DNA of 40,056 bases from an uncultured Cryomorphaceae bacterium (GTDB lineage Bacteria > Bacteroidota > Bacteroidia > Flavobacteriales > Schleiferiaceae). The notes beneath the pieces were generated by a model, which saw only the letters and a program-made list of their open reading frames with translations, did no database searches and was not told the DNA's origin. The position numbers were made by a program, and so were the translations under genes. Every line of letters starts with the position of its first letter. The stretch's first letter is position 1. This document shows positions 16,894-26,392 of the stretch, piece after piece. The DNA is taken from contig CAJVWI010000019.1 in the NCBI GenBank assembly GCA_913009655.1, positions 1 through 40,056 on the forward strand, written 5' to 3'.

Positions 16894-19059
16894 ATGCAAA
16901 AAAAACTCACTATTCTTTTATTCCTTGCGACTTTTATTTTAACAGCGCAAGAGGAATCAATAAAACGGCCTGTTGAATTTGATGATGTATTTGCATCAAG
17001 AGTATTTGCAGCAAAAGGGGTTAATGGATTGCGTTCAATGGAAGATGGAGTTCATTACTCCAGGCATACTGAAAAAGGAATAGAAAAATTTGAGTTTAAA
17101 TCTGGAAAATCTAAAGGTTTATTAATTAGAAATGGAGACGCTATAGATACAGAGGGAAATGACTTACCGTTGAAATCTTATACATGGGTTAAAGGTGAAA
17201 AAAAAGCAATAATAGAATCAGAAATACAATCTATTTATCGTCATTCTTACAGCGCCAAAACCTATGTCTACGATCTCGAAAGTAAACTCACGACGAACGT
17301 CGCATCCCAGCCAATTCAAAACCCATTAATCAATCCTAAGGGAACTAGTATTGCATACGTTTATCGAAATAATATTTACATCAAGTCTTTACTTGATTCG
17401 TCCAAACAAAAAATTACAAATGATGGAGTCTTAAACGAAATAATCAATGGCGCTCCGGATTGGGTTTATGAGGAAGAATTTGGATTTCATATTGGATTAA
17501 GCTGGTCTGATAACGGTAGATACCTCGCATATTATCGTTTTGATGAGAAAGAGGTTCGAGAATTTAGTATGGATATATATGGAAATGAGCTTTATCCTTA
17601 TCCATCCGTTTTTAAGTACCCAAAAGCTGGAGAGGATAACAGTAAAGTTGAAATTTGGATCTTTGACACCAAGGAGCAGAAGCAAAATAAAGTTTCAAAT
17701 GGAATTAATTATGAATATATCCCCAGGATAAACTGGTCCCCGCAGGGAGAGTTAATAATCTCTACTTTAAATCGACATCAGGACAGTTTGACTTTGATAA
17801 GATATAATCCGATAGGTCAAGAAAAGCATAAACTACTTCTAGAAACAGATGACTCATATGTAGATGCTGATCATGGCATTACTTTCTTAAAAAACGGATC
17901 ATTTATTTGGATGTCCGAAAGATCTGGATACAATCATATATATCTTGTTGGCCCAAGAGGAAAAAAGATCAAGGCCATAACTCGTGGTGATTTTGATATA
18001 ACAAAGCTTTTTGGCGTGGATGAAAATAATGGCTTGGTTTATTATCAAGCTGCAGGAATAGACCCATCACAAAGAGAAGTCTATAAAACATCATTAAGGA
18101 TTAGGAAGCCCATTCGAATCAGTCCTAAAACAGGATGGAACGGAGGCACCTTTAGCAGTACTTACAGTAATTACATCCTAAATCATTCTGATGCCAACAC
18201 CCCGAAAAAAATAAGTTTGTGCGATAATTCCGGTGAAGTGATAAGAATATTAGAAGATAATTATGAATTACAGGAAAGGCTCAGCAAATTTAATTTAAGT
18301 CCTAAAGAGTTTTTTAAACTCAAAACAGAAAATGGACAAGAACTCCCTGCTTGGCAGATTAAACCACTGAATTTTGATAAAAACAAGAAATACCCCGTTT
18401 TGATGTTTGTTTATGGGGGGCCAGGAAGTCAAACTGTTGAAAATAAGTATGGAGGTAGAGACTATTGGTATCAAATGTTAGCTAGCGAAGGATATTGGAT
18501 TGTTTCCGTAGACAATAGGGGAACCGGAGCTAAAGGACGAGATTTTAAAAAATGTACATATTTAGAGCTTGGAAAGCTAGAGGTTGAGGATCAAATATCT
18601 GCAGCAAAAACATTAGCAAAAAATATTAACATTGACTCAAGCAGAATTGGGATTTGGGGTTGGTCCTATGGTGGATTCATGGCGGCTAACTGTATTCTCA
18701 GAGGTTCCGATGTTTTTAAAACAGCCATTTCAGTTGCTCCCGTTTCAAGCTGGCGTTTTTATGACAATATTTATACCGAGCGCTATATGAGAACCCCGCA
18801 AGAAAACGGGTTAAACTATGATGTGAATTCTCCAATTAATCATGCAAATAAATTGAAAGGAAATTATTTATTGATACATGGAACAGGAGATGACAATGTT
18901 CATGTGCAAAACTCTATGAGGTTATCTGAAGCACTTATTCAAGCAAACAAGCAATTTGACTTTATGCTATACCCTGATAAAAATCATGGGATTTATGGAG
19001 GAATGACAAGTTTACATCTTTATTCAAAAATCTCTAATTTCATCCGCGAAAACTTATAA
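16894..19059 (+). CDS. Dipeptidyl peptidase IV family (S9) exopeptidase
   Basis: The 721-residue product is exported (signal peptide MQKKLTILLFLATFILTAQ) and has an N-terminal beta-propeller followed by an alpha/beta-hydrolase domain. The double-Glu motif that holds the substrate N-terminus is present as DWVYEEEF (near 190). The catalytic triad is GWSYGG (Ser591), GTGDDNVH (Asp666) and DKNHG (His698), the exact DPP-IV arrangement. Such enzymes cut Xaa-Pro or Xaa-Ala dipeptides from peptide N termini in the periplasm. I start at ATG 16894, since the longer frame to 16840 adds 18 residues before the signal peptide and runs into the divergent gene. A POT dipeptide transporter follows 38 nt downstream. 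Confidence 0.96.
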   Translation: MQKKLTILLFLATFILTAQEESIKRPVEFDDVFASRVFAAKGVNGLRSMEDGVHYSRHTEKGIEKFEFKSGKSKGLLIRNGDAIDTEGNDLPLKSYTWVKGEKKAIIESEIQSIYRHSYSAKTYVYDLESKLTTNVASQPIQNPLINPKGTSIAYVYRNNIYIKSLLDSSKQKITNDGVLNEIINGAPDWVYEEEFGFHIGLSWSDNGRYLAYYRFDEKEVREFSMDIYGNELYPYPSVFKYPKAGEDNSKVEIWIFDTKEQKQNKVSNGINYEYIPRINWSPQGELIISTLNRHQDSLTLIRYNPIGQEKHKLLLETDDSYVDADHGITFLKNGSFIWMSERSGYNHIYLVGPRGKKIKAITRGDFDITKLFGVDENNGLVYYQAAGIDPSQREVYKTSLRIRKPIRISPKTGWNGGTFSSTYSNYILNHSDANTPKKISLCDNSGEVIRILEDNYELQERLSKFNLSPKEFFKLKTENGQELPAWQIKPLNFDKNKKYPVLMFVYGGPGSQTVENKYGGRDYWYQMLASEGYWIVSVDNRGTGAKGRDFKKCTYLELGKLEVEDQISAAKTLAKNINIDSSRIGIWGWSYGGFMAANCILRGSDVFKTAISVAPVSSWRFYDNIYTERYMRTPQENGLNYDVNSPINHANKLKGNYLLIHGTGDDNVHVQNSMRLSEALIQANKQFDFMLYPDKNHGIYGGMTSLHLYSKISNFIRENL

Positions 19060-19097
19060 TCTCATTATCTTTCCCATTCTAAAATCAAATATCAATC

Positions 19098-20582
19098 ATG
19101 TCCACATCTAAAATTACCCATCCCAGAGGCCTTTATTCTCTTTTCTTCACAGAAATGTGGGAGCGATTCAGCTATTATGGTATGCGTGCTCTTTTGGTTT
19201 TATATCTGACTACTGAATATGCCCAAGGAGGATTTGGACTTGAAAGAGCAAGTGCTTTAGAGATTTATGGAATATTTACCGGTTTGGTATATCTCACTCC
19301 AATTGTAGGAGGAATGCTTGCAGATAAAGTATTAGGTCAGCGCAAAGCTATCTATACCGGCGGAGTTCTAATGGCATTGGGACAATTTTCTTTAGCTGCC
19401 TCGCATATTTTCATGAACGATGAAACCCAGAGAACTTTTCTTTTCTATTTAGGACTAGGTCTTCTAATGATGGGCAATGGCTTTTTCAAACCAAATATAT
19501 CTACCATTGTTGGCACCTTGTATAGCGACAATGACCCGAGAAAAGATTCGGCGTTTACAATTTTTTATATGGGAATAAATCTAGGCGCCTTTTTAGCTCC
19601 AATCATTTGCGGAACCCTTGGCGAGCAGGTGGGCTGGAGCTATGGTTTTGGTGCTGCCGGTGTTGGAATGCTACTTGCTTGCATCTGGTTTTATTTTGAA
19701 GAAAATAAACTAGAAGGCCAAGGAATGCCTCCAGGTAGAATTGGCGAAATAAGACTAAGAGGCAAAGATTTCATAAATGTGATTTTTTATATAATTGGCT
19801 CTATTGCTTTTGTTTATGGATTCCTCATCCTCCAAGATTCTATTTCAGAAGACCTCATGAGTACTCTAATCAAGATTGTTGCAGCTCTGGGTGTTTTAGC
19901 TCTTGGATATATTATTTATAAAGGCACTAGCGGCAATGAAGAATGGAGCAGAGTTAGTGCTATTTTTATTTTTTCCATTGCAAATATTTTCTTCTGGAGT
20001 GGCTTTGAGCAAGCGGGTGGAACCTTTAATCTATTTGCAGCAGACGAAACGAATCGAATGATTGGAGAAACAGAAGTTGCAGCATCATTATTTCAATCCA
20101 TTAACGCTCTTGCAATATTTATATTCGCACCGCTACTCGCTTCGTTTTGGGTAACTCTAGCAACACGAAATAGAAACCCGTCTACACCTGCTAAGTTTGG
20201 ATGGGGATTGACATTCTTGGCTCTCGGCTTTGTCGTTATGTCTTTAGCTAGTTTTGCAGCAGAAGGAGAAGCACTGGTAAGCCCAATGTGGTTAGTTGGT
20301 GTCTATGTAATACATACTTTCGGTGAACTTTGTCTTTCACCCATAGGATTATCTATGATTACAAAATTAGCACCGCCAAAAATTGTATCTGTGATGATGG
20401 GATTATGGTTTGCTTCAATGGCATTAGCTAATTATATGGCAGGCATTATGGAATCACTCCTTGAAGGGATTTTTCCTGGCATGAATTTGTTTGTTTTTTT
20501 AACAATAACTGCAGGAACAGGGGCTTTAATGATGTTCGCCTTGACTCCAGTATTAAAAAAGTTAATGAAGGGTATTCACTAA
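19098..20582 (+). CDS. POT/PTR2 proton-dependent oligopeptide transporter
   Basis: The 494-residue MFS protein has about 12-14 membrane helices and begins with the proton-coupling motif EMWERFSYYGMRALLVLYL (ExxERxxYY). The second POT signature appears as FYMGINLGAFLAPIICGTLGE, and FFWSGFEQAGGTFNLFA is the family's substrate-binding helix 7 region. It imports di- and tripeptides with protons. Lying 38 nt after the DPP-IV gene on the same strand, it very probably takes up the dipeptides released by that enzyme. It converges with the Nudix regulator gene, with a hairpin between them. Confidence 0.96.
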   Translation: MSTSKITHPRGLYSLFFTEMWERFSYYGMRALLVLYLTTEYAQGGFGLERASALEIYGIFTGLVYLTPIVGGMLADKVLGQRKAIYTGGVLMALGQFSLAASHIFMNDETQRTFLFYLGLGLLMMGNGFFKPNISTIVGTLYSDNDPRKDSAFTIFYMGINLGAFLAPIICGTLGEQVGWSYGFGAAGVGMLLACIWFYFEENKLEGQGMPPGRIGEIRLRGKDFINVIFYIIGSIAFVYGFLILQDSISEDLMSTLIKIVAALGVLALGYIIYKGTSGNEEWSRVSAIFIFSIANIFFWSGFEQAGGTFNLFAADETNRMIGETEVAASLFQSINALAIFIFAPLLASFWVTLATRNRNPSTPAKFGWGLTFLALGFVVMSLASFAAEGEALVSPMWLVGVYVIHTFGELCLSPIGLSMITKLAPPKIVSVMMGLWFASMALANYMAGIMESLLEGIFPGMNLFVFLTITAGTGALMMFALTPVLKKLMKGIH

Positions 20583-20597
20583 ATATTCACAATATTG

Positions 20598-20637
20598 AAA
20601 CTAAAAAACGCCGTCTAACTGACTGGATTTTTAGTTT
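20598..20637. terminator. Bidirectional hairpin between POT and Nudix genes
   Basis: AAACTAAAAA (20598-20607) pairs with TTTTTAGTTT (20628-20637), and inside the loop CCGTC pairs with GACtGG. The A and T tracts would serve transcripts from either side, and the position between two convergent genes fits a shared terminator. The stem is AT-rich, so the call is moderate. Confidence 0.45.
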
Positions 20638-20651
20638 TATCGATCTGTTAA

Positions 20652-21353
20652 TTATTGATAAACAAAATCATATCCTTTAAGTGATAGGGTTCTATATTTT
20701 TTCTCATCAAACATGTAAAGTCTGGAAGGTCGCTTGGCTCTAATCGAGGAACGAACCATATTTCCCGTATCAATAAGAAGTTGACTTTTAAGTAACTTTC
20801 TTCTGAAATTTCTCTTATCAAAAGACTTTGTTAACGCACATTCATACAAACGTTGAATATTGTACATAGTAAATTCTTTTGGCAATAAGCTAAATCCAAT
20901 AGGCCTTCTTTTGACCCTACGTTTGAGTCTCTCTTTAGCGTATGTTACTATTTCATTATGATCAAAGGCCAGTGGAGGAATATCATTTACGTTTACCCAA
21001 GTATATTTCTCTCGTACCAAATTATCTTCAAGGTTCGGATCTAGACGAACTGTACAGTAGTAAGCAATATTGATTACTCTTCCCACAGGATTTCGATATA
21101 GGTCTGCAAAACCGTTCAATTTCTCCAGTAGCCAATCGTTTCTTCCAGTTATTCGAGTTAAAAGTTCTTTTGCAACAGATGATGTTTCGTCATCAGTATT
21201 TACAACTGAAGAAGGAATAATCCATGCACCTTCAAATGGAGTACCAACTTTTTTTGATAAAAGAATTTTTAAATTCTCCCCATCAAAGCCAAATACTATA
21301 ACAGAAGTTGCAATTGCTACCTTAAATTGGTCTGGTGAAAAGTCCACGCGCAT
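20652..21353 (-). CDS. Nudix-fold transcriptional regulator (NrtR/AraR-like)
   Basis: The 233-residue protein has an N-terminal Nudix fold (1-about 145) and a C-terminal winged-helix region (about 145-225, with MYNIQRLYECALTKSFDKRN and KLLKSQLLIDTG), the architecture of NrtR-type regulators. The Nudix box is destroyed: the position of the GG pair holds SS (48-49), the Arg-Glu pair is Glu-Leu (63-64), and the two metal-binding Glu are Arg67 and Ile68. It therefore should bind a ligand without cleaving it. It is divergent from a DAO-family oxidoreductase and may control it or a distant sugar or cofactor operon. The ligand cannot be told. Confidence 0.85.
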   Translation of the reverse strand: MRVDFSPDQFKVAIATSVIVFGFDGENLKILLSKKVGTPFEGAWIIPSSVVNTDDETSSVAKELLTRITGRNDWLLEKLNGFADLYRNPVGRVINIAYYCTVRLDPNLEDNLVREKYTWVNVNDIPPLAFDHNEIVTYAKERLKRRVKRRPIGFSLLPKEFTMYNIQRLYECALTKSFDKRNFRRKLLKSQLLIDTGNMVRSSIRAKRPSRLYMFDEKKYRTLSLKGYDFVYQ

Positions 21354-21378
21354 TATTAATGATTATTTTTGATTAATT

Positions 21379-21386
21379 CAAAGATA
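21379..21386 (-). promoter_or_regulatory. -7 promoter element before the Nudix regulator
   Basis: TATCTTTG on the minus strand is an exact TAnnTTTG match, ending 25 nt before the start codon at 21353. A TTG lies 13 nt further upstream, too close for the usual 17-23 nt spacing, so the -33 part is not convincing. Confidence 0.4.
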
Positions 21387-21528
21387 CCCCTAGAAAAAAC
21401 AACACACTTACCTCAAAAAGGTATATTTTTTTTAACATGCCCCCAATAATTGATAGAAATTATAAAAATATTTAAAAAATAAACTCTTTAATTATGAATT
21501 TATCATTAATAAATATTTATTTATCACT

Positions 21529-22692
21529 ATGACACAAAACCATGCCAACTTTTCCTATTGGGAAAAGAATCGATCTCTTTTTCAAGGTGATATAATAATC
21601 ATTGGTGGCGGTCTTGTTGGTCAGTCCATAGCAATAGCCCTCAAAAAAAATAGAATTCAATCTCAGCAGAAACCTTTAAAAATTTGCATAATAGATAAGT
21701 TGCCTGCAGGAAAATCTGGCGCGAGTACAAGAAATGCGGGCTTTGCTTGTTTTGGAAGCCCAACTGAAGTCCTTGATGACATGAATCAAGAACCTGAAAA
21801 GGAAATAGTGGCAAGAATGCAAAATAGAATTTCTGGCCTTTCACTCTGGAGAAATTGGGTATCCCCTAATATTATGGAATGGGAAAACAATGATGGATAT
21901 GAAGTATTCGAACACAAGGAAATAAAATCATATGAGAATGTTTTGAATCAATTGGATAATTTGAACCACATGGGTAAACTAGCCTCAGGAAATGAATGCA
22001 TCTATTCGGTAAGCTCGCGGGTTTCTCATCATTTTCCCTATTCCATTAAAATTAATGGTGAAGCAAGCCTCAACCCAGGAAAAGCCCACAATGCATTAAT
22101 TGAAATTAATAGATCCTTCGGGACATTACTTTTCAATGGAATTGAAATACCTAAAAGACAAAATTGGATAAAAAAAAGCGACTCTTGGACAATACCTACA
22201 AGTCAAGGAGTTTTTGAAGCTTCCAAGGTTATTGTCGCAACAAACGCTTGGACCTCAGAGCTAATCCCAGGAGTAGATATAACCCCTGGAAGGGGACAAA
22301 TAATTTTAGTCAAACCATCAGAAAAAATAATATACAAGGGAGTATACCATGCAAAAAAAGGCTATATGTATTTCCGAAATTTGAATGGCAACCTTCTTCT
22401 TGGTGGGGGAAGAAACCTTTTTCTCCAAGAAGAAACCTCATTAAAAATGTGCACGACATCCAATGTTCAAGCATATCTAGAGTCATATATCAAAGAAGTA
22501 CTAATTCCTAATCAAGAATTTACTGTTTTAAATAGATGGTCAGGAATTATGGCTTTTTCAAAATCAGGTGACAAGTCCCCGCTTCTTTACTGGGAAGAAC
22601 CTAACTTATTAATAGCCGCCAGAATGGGAGGAATGGGAGTTGCACTAGCACCAAAAATTGGAGAAAATGCCGCAGAAATGATCCTTAACTAA
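21529..22692 (+). CDS. FAD-dependent oxidoreductase, DAO family
   Basis: The 387-residue protein begins with the dinucleotide-binding motif DIIIIGGGLVGQSIAIAL (GxGxxG variant GGGLVG, about 21-38) and keeps the DAO-type flavin segment GKSGASTRNAGFACFG (about 62-77, GASxxxAG-like) and the late block WSGIMAFSKSGDKSPLL. DAO enzymes oxidise amines of amino acids such as glycine, D-amino acids, sarcosine or proline derivatives. The late block ARMGGMGVALAPKIGE is typical of the FAD-binding C terminus. There is no signal peptide. It is transcribed away from the Nudix regulator and ends at a strong terminator. The substrate is unknown. Confidence 0.88.
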   Translation: MTQNHANFSYWEKNRSLFQGDIIIIGGGLVGQSIAIALKKNRIQSQQKPLKICIIDKLPAGKSGASTRNAGFACFGSPTEVLDDMNQEPEKEIVARMQNRISGLSLWRNWVSPNIMEWENNDGYEVFEHKEIKSYENVLNQLDNLNHMGKLASGNECIYSVSSRVSHHFPYSIKINGEASLNPGKAHNALIEINRSFGTLLFNGIEIPKRQNWIKKSDSWTIPTSQGVFEASKVIVATNAWTSELIPGVDITPGRGQIILVKPSEKIIYKGVYHAKKGYMYFRNLNGNLLLGGGRNLFLQEETSLKMCTTSNVQAYLESYIKEVLIPNQEFTVLNRWSGIMAFSKSGDKSPLLYWEEPNLLIAARMGGMGVALAPKIGENAAEMILN

Positions 22693-22727
22693 ATCTAACA
22701 ACAACCCAAAATAGATTAAAAAGACAA

Positions 22728-22756
22728 GGGCGATAATCGTAATTATCGCCCTTTTT
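22728..22756 (+). terminator. Strong bidirectional terminator after the DAO gene
   Basis: GGGCGATAAT (22728-22737) pairs perfectly with ATTATCGCCC (22742-22751) around a CGTA loop, followed by TTTTT. On the minus strand the same hairpin is followed by TTGTCTTTTT, so it can also end transcripts coming from the unassigned block on its right. Confidence 0.85.
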
Positions 22757-23345
22757 GTTTATCCCGGTAAGCCGGTTTATGCAAAAATCCCGTAGGACCG
22801 TCCACCGTAAATGAATTCTCTGATTTCTCAGATACTATTGGTGTCTTTTTCATCACCTGCCATTAAACGTTTTCTTGTTAAACAACTCTGTCCGCATCGG
22901 TTCAAAGCATGGACTTTATTTCAAGACCCAGTTCAACAAGACTCTATCTTTTTGAATTACTCCAAAAACTGGCTATCCAGTAGAATATTTATTCGTCGAA
23001 ACCAATAATTATTCCTTCAAGAGTTCAAAGTGGCGTCCTAAAGACCATACTTTGAGTTTCAAGATTTGAATCCGTACTTTTTTTCAAAAGTATTTATCAT
23101 CTCTTGCTACCGAATTTTACTTTGGGTAGATCTTTCTTGTGAAAGCTTCCCTAACGTCCACCCGAAGGTTTCTTTTCAGCAGTTCTCCAATGTCGCTAAA
23201 AGCTCCTTCTTTCGAAAAGTAAACTGTGTTTTCTATCTTTCGACTTCGACGACACAACTTACTCATTGTGAGACACATTTCGATGACCCTTTCGTATCAC
23301 TGAGCCAGATTAAACCGTTGTTTTTATCTGTTTGTGTTTACTGAA
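22757..23345. other. Unassigned block, no intact gene
   Basis: This stretch holds no gene I can name. Its base composition looks less AT-rich than the DNA on its right. The + frame from 22811 to 23344 stays open for 178 codons apart from stops at 23006-23008 and 23039-23041. In the complementary frame a minus ORF at 23117-23278 (53 residues, with TVYFSKEGAFSDIGELLKRN) looks protein-like, and a second minus ORF at 22743-22853 (36 residues, MKKTPIVSEK...) ends inside the terminator. Local stems include TCAAAGT/ACTTTGA near 23023-23058 and CTTTC/GAAAG near 23131-23144. It could be a decayed gene or mobile element, or a structured RNA; neither is established. Confidence 0.4.
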
Positions 23346-23631
23346 AGTAGAAAAAAAAAATTAATATAAAACTTACTGTTAACAAGTTTGTTAAAAAAAA
23401 TATTGATATCTTTAATATATTGATATTAAGCGTTTTATAAATATTTTTATTTTAATGTTTAAACATTTAGTCATGGATTGAACTTCATAAATGTCATAAC
23501 TATTTTCTGAAATTATCTTAATGTCCAATTATAACTTTCACAAACTATTTTTTCACATATTAAATAGAATGATTTAACAGCTAAAAGAAGTTTGTCATGA
23601 GATAGGTCTCATCCATACAAAAGGATGGAAC
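23346..23631. other. AT-rich intergenic stretch
   Basis: Very AT-rich DNA with no open frame of note between the unassigned block and the stop of the porin gene. Two short stems just past the porin stop, ATGAGA/TCTCAT (23597-23612) and CATCC/GGATG (23610-23627), overlap by 3 nt and could not form together. They lack a T run, so a terminator is not claimed. Confidence 0.4.
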
Positions 23632-24831
23632 TTATATTCTAACTTGGAAAATAACCTGAACTTGATTTTCTAGCAAACCATCTGTATCCCTGTAAATACC
23701 ATAATCTAAATGCAATTTGGCATTGTGACCTCTATGGTAATAATTAAAACCTAGATTCGTTAGCGACGTTGCAACAAAAAGACCACCAGAATAATCAAAT
23801 TCGGGATAAACAATAGAATGATTTCCAGCGAGACTAAAATCTTTTCGTATCATAATCTCAGCAAGAAAATTCCCACCTGTACCCAAACTCAGGTAACCAC
23901 TTATCTCCTCAGGTAATAAAATATCAGATGGGACTACTGAATGCTTAAGACCGATTAATGAAGTTGCGGTGGCTTGGCCCATTTCAAATAGAAGAGAGAC
24001 GCCCCTATACTTCAATAAAGCATCTAAATACCATTTGCGATAATCTGGCAAATCAAGAGAAACATTTCTATACATAGTAAAATCACCGTGGGACTCTCCT
24101 ACTGGTCCTGAAGCACCAAAATTATAAGACCCAGAAACACCTATAAGTATTTTTAATTTTTTCTCAAAAACCAAATCCGCTGAGAAATTTGTATTGCCTT
24201 CAGAAAAATCACCAAATGGCGAAAGATCGAGACGAAAAGCGTACTTGTACCCCCCAATATCAACATCCCTTGAATCGTCACCAAATGAATTTCTCCCATC
24301 CCCTGTGGTAATCGCTATCTTGGGATAAACCTTTGCTTTTCCAAAATTAAATTCACCCTCAAGCCGTACTCCTATCTCCCGTCCAGTTTGACAAAACTGA
24401 CTACTAAACAAACTTCTACTGGTAAATGATAGTTGATCCTCATAGAATAACATTTCACGATTATTTCCAATATTTGGCATTTGACCAATTGTCAATTTTA
24501 TTCTTTCAACAGGCGCATATGATATCCATGCGTCCATTAAAAGATCATTCCTAGAATAATCCGACTGAATAAAGAATGCAAGCTTTTCCTTTATGGCAAA
24601 ACCTTGAATCCGTAAAAAAGTCAATTCTGGAGAAAAACGGGTATTAACCCTTTCTGAATTTTCTAAAAATGAAATTTTTGGCTGTATTGCACCCCCTAAT
24701 TGGAATCCGTAATTATAATCTCTAGATGCGATTTTCAAGCCCCCACCGAGACCATAATCTCCAAGACCTTGAGCATAAGAAGTATGCACACCTAAAATTA
24801 TAAATATTGAAAATAAAAATGATCTTATCAT
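23632..24831 (-). CDS. Outer-membrane porin, OprP/OprO-like (second porin of the cluster)
   Basis: The 399-residue product has a signal peptide (MIRSFLFSIFIILGVHTSYAQ) and a beta-barrel-like body of alternating strands, with FQLGGAIQPKISF, LRIQGFAIKEKLAFFIQSDYS, IKLTIGQMPNIGNNREML and the strand repeats up to a terminal QVIFQVRI ending in an aliphatic-aromatic strand. This matches the phosphate-selective porin O/P family in layout. Such porins pass small anions or other solutes; the selectivity cannot be read here. I chose ATG 24831, 16 nt after the upstream stop; an ATG at 24858 would add nine residues and overlap the M14 gene by 11 nt. It is the last gene of the seven-gene run. Confidence 0.85.
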   Translation of the reverse strand: MIRSFLFSIFIILGVHTSYAQGLGDYGLGGGLKIASRDYNYGFQLGGAIQPKISFLENSERVNTRFSPELTFLRIQGFAIKEKLAFFIQSDYSRNDLLMDAWISYAPVERIKLTIGQMPNIGNNREMLFYEDQLSFTSRSLFSSQFCQTGREIGVRLEGEFNFGKAKVYPKIAITTGDGRNSFGDDSRDVDIGGYKYAFRLDLSPFGDFSEGNTNFSADLVFEKKLKILIGVSGSYNFGASGPVGESHGDFTMYRNVSLDLPDYRKWYLDALLKYRGVSLLFEMGQATATSLIGLKHSVVPSDILLPEEISGYLSLGTGGNFLAEIMIRKDFSLAGNHSIVYPEFDYSGGLFVATSLTNLGFNYYHRGHNAKLHLDYGIYRDTDGLLENQVQVIFQVRI

Positions 24832-24847
24832 GAAAAATATATTTGAT

Positions 24848-26392
24848 TTAATGAACATGGTAACGATAATATTTTAGTTTTTTATTTAAACCCGTATGAA
24901 TTACATCAAAAGCGACATAGCTACTCGAGGCCTCAGGCTCAAACAATTCAAATAAATGAGCACCTCGTAATTGAGAAGTTGGAACATATAATAATTCGAC
25001 AGGCTCGATACTTTCTAAACGACTCAACTTTGATGATACTCTTTGACGGCGAATTCTAAATTCAGGTATTCCATCTTGTAAGTATTTAGTGATATCGTAT
25101 GAATAGATTCGACTTTTATCTAAAGATTCTGAGCTAATTAGCTGATACGTTATTCCTAATACATCCAACTTCGGCTTAATCAAAGGAATTAGATCTTCTC
25201 TAAGCAAGTATGCTAGAGGAAAAGGTCTTGTCTTTATATTTCTTTGCTCAGATAAATCTCTGACTTCAAAATCAAAGCCCCGAATTGATTTCTCTTCCAA
25301 ATCAATGAAGTTCATAATTCTATTTTCCGTCAAGTATGACGATGAATAAACAACCCTTCGATTGGTATCAGTCAGATTTGCTAAAACCCTTCTCATATTA
25401 TTTTTTGATCGCACTGCCGATTTTAAAAAACTCATTCCAACCTCTCTAACACACGATACTCTTCTTTTAAACGACGTTCTTCCCAAACCAACACCTCTTA
25501 TCTCAATAAGCGAGCTAACACAGTTACTCAAAGCATAAGATGTTGATGATGATCGAGCACTTGTTGAGCCCTCGCGGATACGTATCGTTCCTAAATGTTT
25601 TTCTGTTGAAAAATAATTGTGATGAGTATAGCCTTGTTTGTCAAGATCAGTGTGGCAGGGAGTGATAAAAGAATCTTCTATTAACTCTCTTAATCCTTCA
25701 GGTACATTGGGATTTGAAGTATGCAAAAACATTACGTCATACATAGATGTGACACCAAAATTCCCAAAATTCACAAAGTCCCTTCTAAAGGGTCGGTATT
25801 CATGGAAATCTAAAGCCAATTCTGGATCAAATAAATTAAAGGCACTCTTCAAATATTTTGTTTCAGGAGCACTTATAATTGTATGATCCCGATTCAAATC
25901 CATCCCGTTTTTCGCATACCTGTTCTCTTTTTTATAGCCATCTGGGTTAGCAACAGGAATTATCATCATTTCAAATTCATCTAAGAAATTAGCTTCATTA
26001 AGCAATTCATGTATTAGAAATAAAAGACCTTCAACACTACCCATTTCATTACCATGCAAACCACCTTGAAGCCATACACGTATAGGATTCTCAACAGGGT
26101 TTTTACCAATCAACCTAACAGCAGGAATATCAATATCACCTTGGCTTTTACCAATGAATGAAATACTCAACTGATTTGGATTTTCTAAAGATTTCTTTTT
26201 TAAAAAATCTAATAATTCTGTAATTGATGTGTATCCCTTTTTTTTTGAAAACCCAGGTGTAGGGATTTCTATATCCGGGTCTGGGAAAAAAGTTTGAGTT
26301 ATTATTTTAGGTTGAATCCCTAGCTCCAATACTGAAGAAGAACTGCACAAAACAATCAATATAAAAAGTATTGAAATTTTTAAAAATTTCAT
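24848..26392 (-). CDS. Secreted M14-family zinc carboxypeptidase
   Basis: The 514-residue product has a hydrophobic signal sequence (KFLKISILFILIVLCSSSS) and an M14 domain with all key residues: GGLHGNEMG gives zinc ligands His113 and Glu116, DLNRD gives substrate-binding Arg168, DFHEY gives the third ligand His197, and LIEIRG supplies the catalytic Glu297. About 180 residues follow that I do not recognise. Such enzymes remove C-terminal residues from peptides. I take ATG 26392, since it overlaps the upstream porin stop in ATGA and lies directly before the signal sequence; the frame to 26425 lies inside the porin gene. It lies between two porin genes and downstream of an isoaspartyl dipeptidase. 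Confidence 0.93.
   Translation of the reverse strand: MKFLKISILFILIVLCSSSSVLELGIQPKIITQTFFPDPDIEIPTPGFSKKKGYTSITELLDFLKKKSLENPNQLSISFIGKSQGDIDIPAVRLIGKNPVENPIRVWLQGGLHGNEMGSVEGLLFLIHELLNEANFLDEFEMMIIPVANPDGYKKENRYAKNGMDLNRDHTIISAPETKYLKSAFNLFDPELALDFHEYRPFRRDFVNFGNFGVTSMYDVMFLHTSNPNVPEGLRELIEDSFITPCHTDLDKQGYTHHNYFSTEKHLGTIRIREGSTSARSSSTSYALSNCVSSLIEIRGVGLGRTSFKRRVSCVREVGMSFLKSAVRSKNNMRRVLANLTDTNRRVVYSSSYLTENRIMNFIDLEEKSIRGFDFEVRDLSEQRNIKTRPFPLAYLLREDLIPLIKPKLDVLGITYQLISSESLDKSRIYSYDITKYLQDGIPEFRIRRQRVSSKLSRLESIEPVELLYVPTSQLRGAHLFELFEPEASSSYVAFDVIHTGLNKKLKYYRYHVH

Noticed and set aside
21508-21521. Perfect palindrome as a certain operator
   Set aside because: Entirely A/T in an AT-rich spacer, so chance is high; kept only as a candidate in the regulator finding and not listed as a feature.
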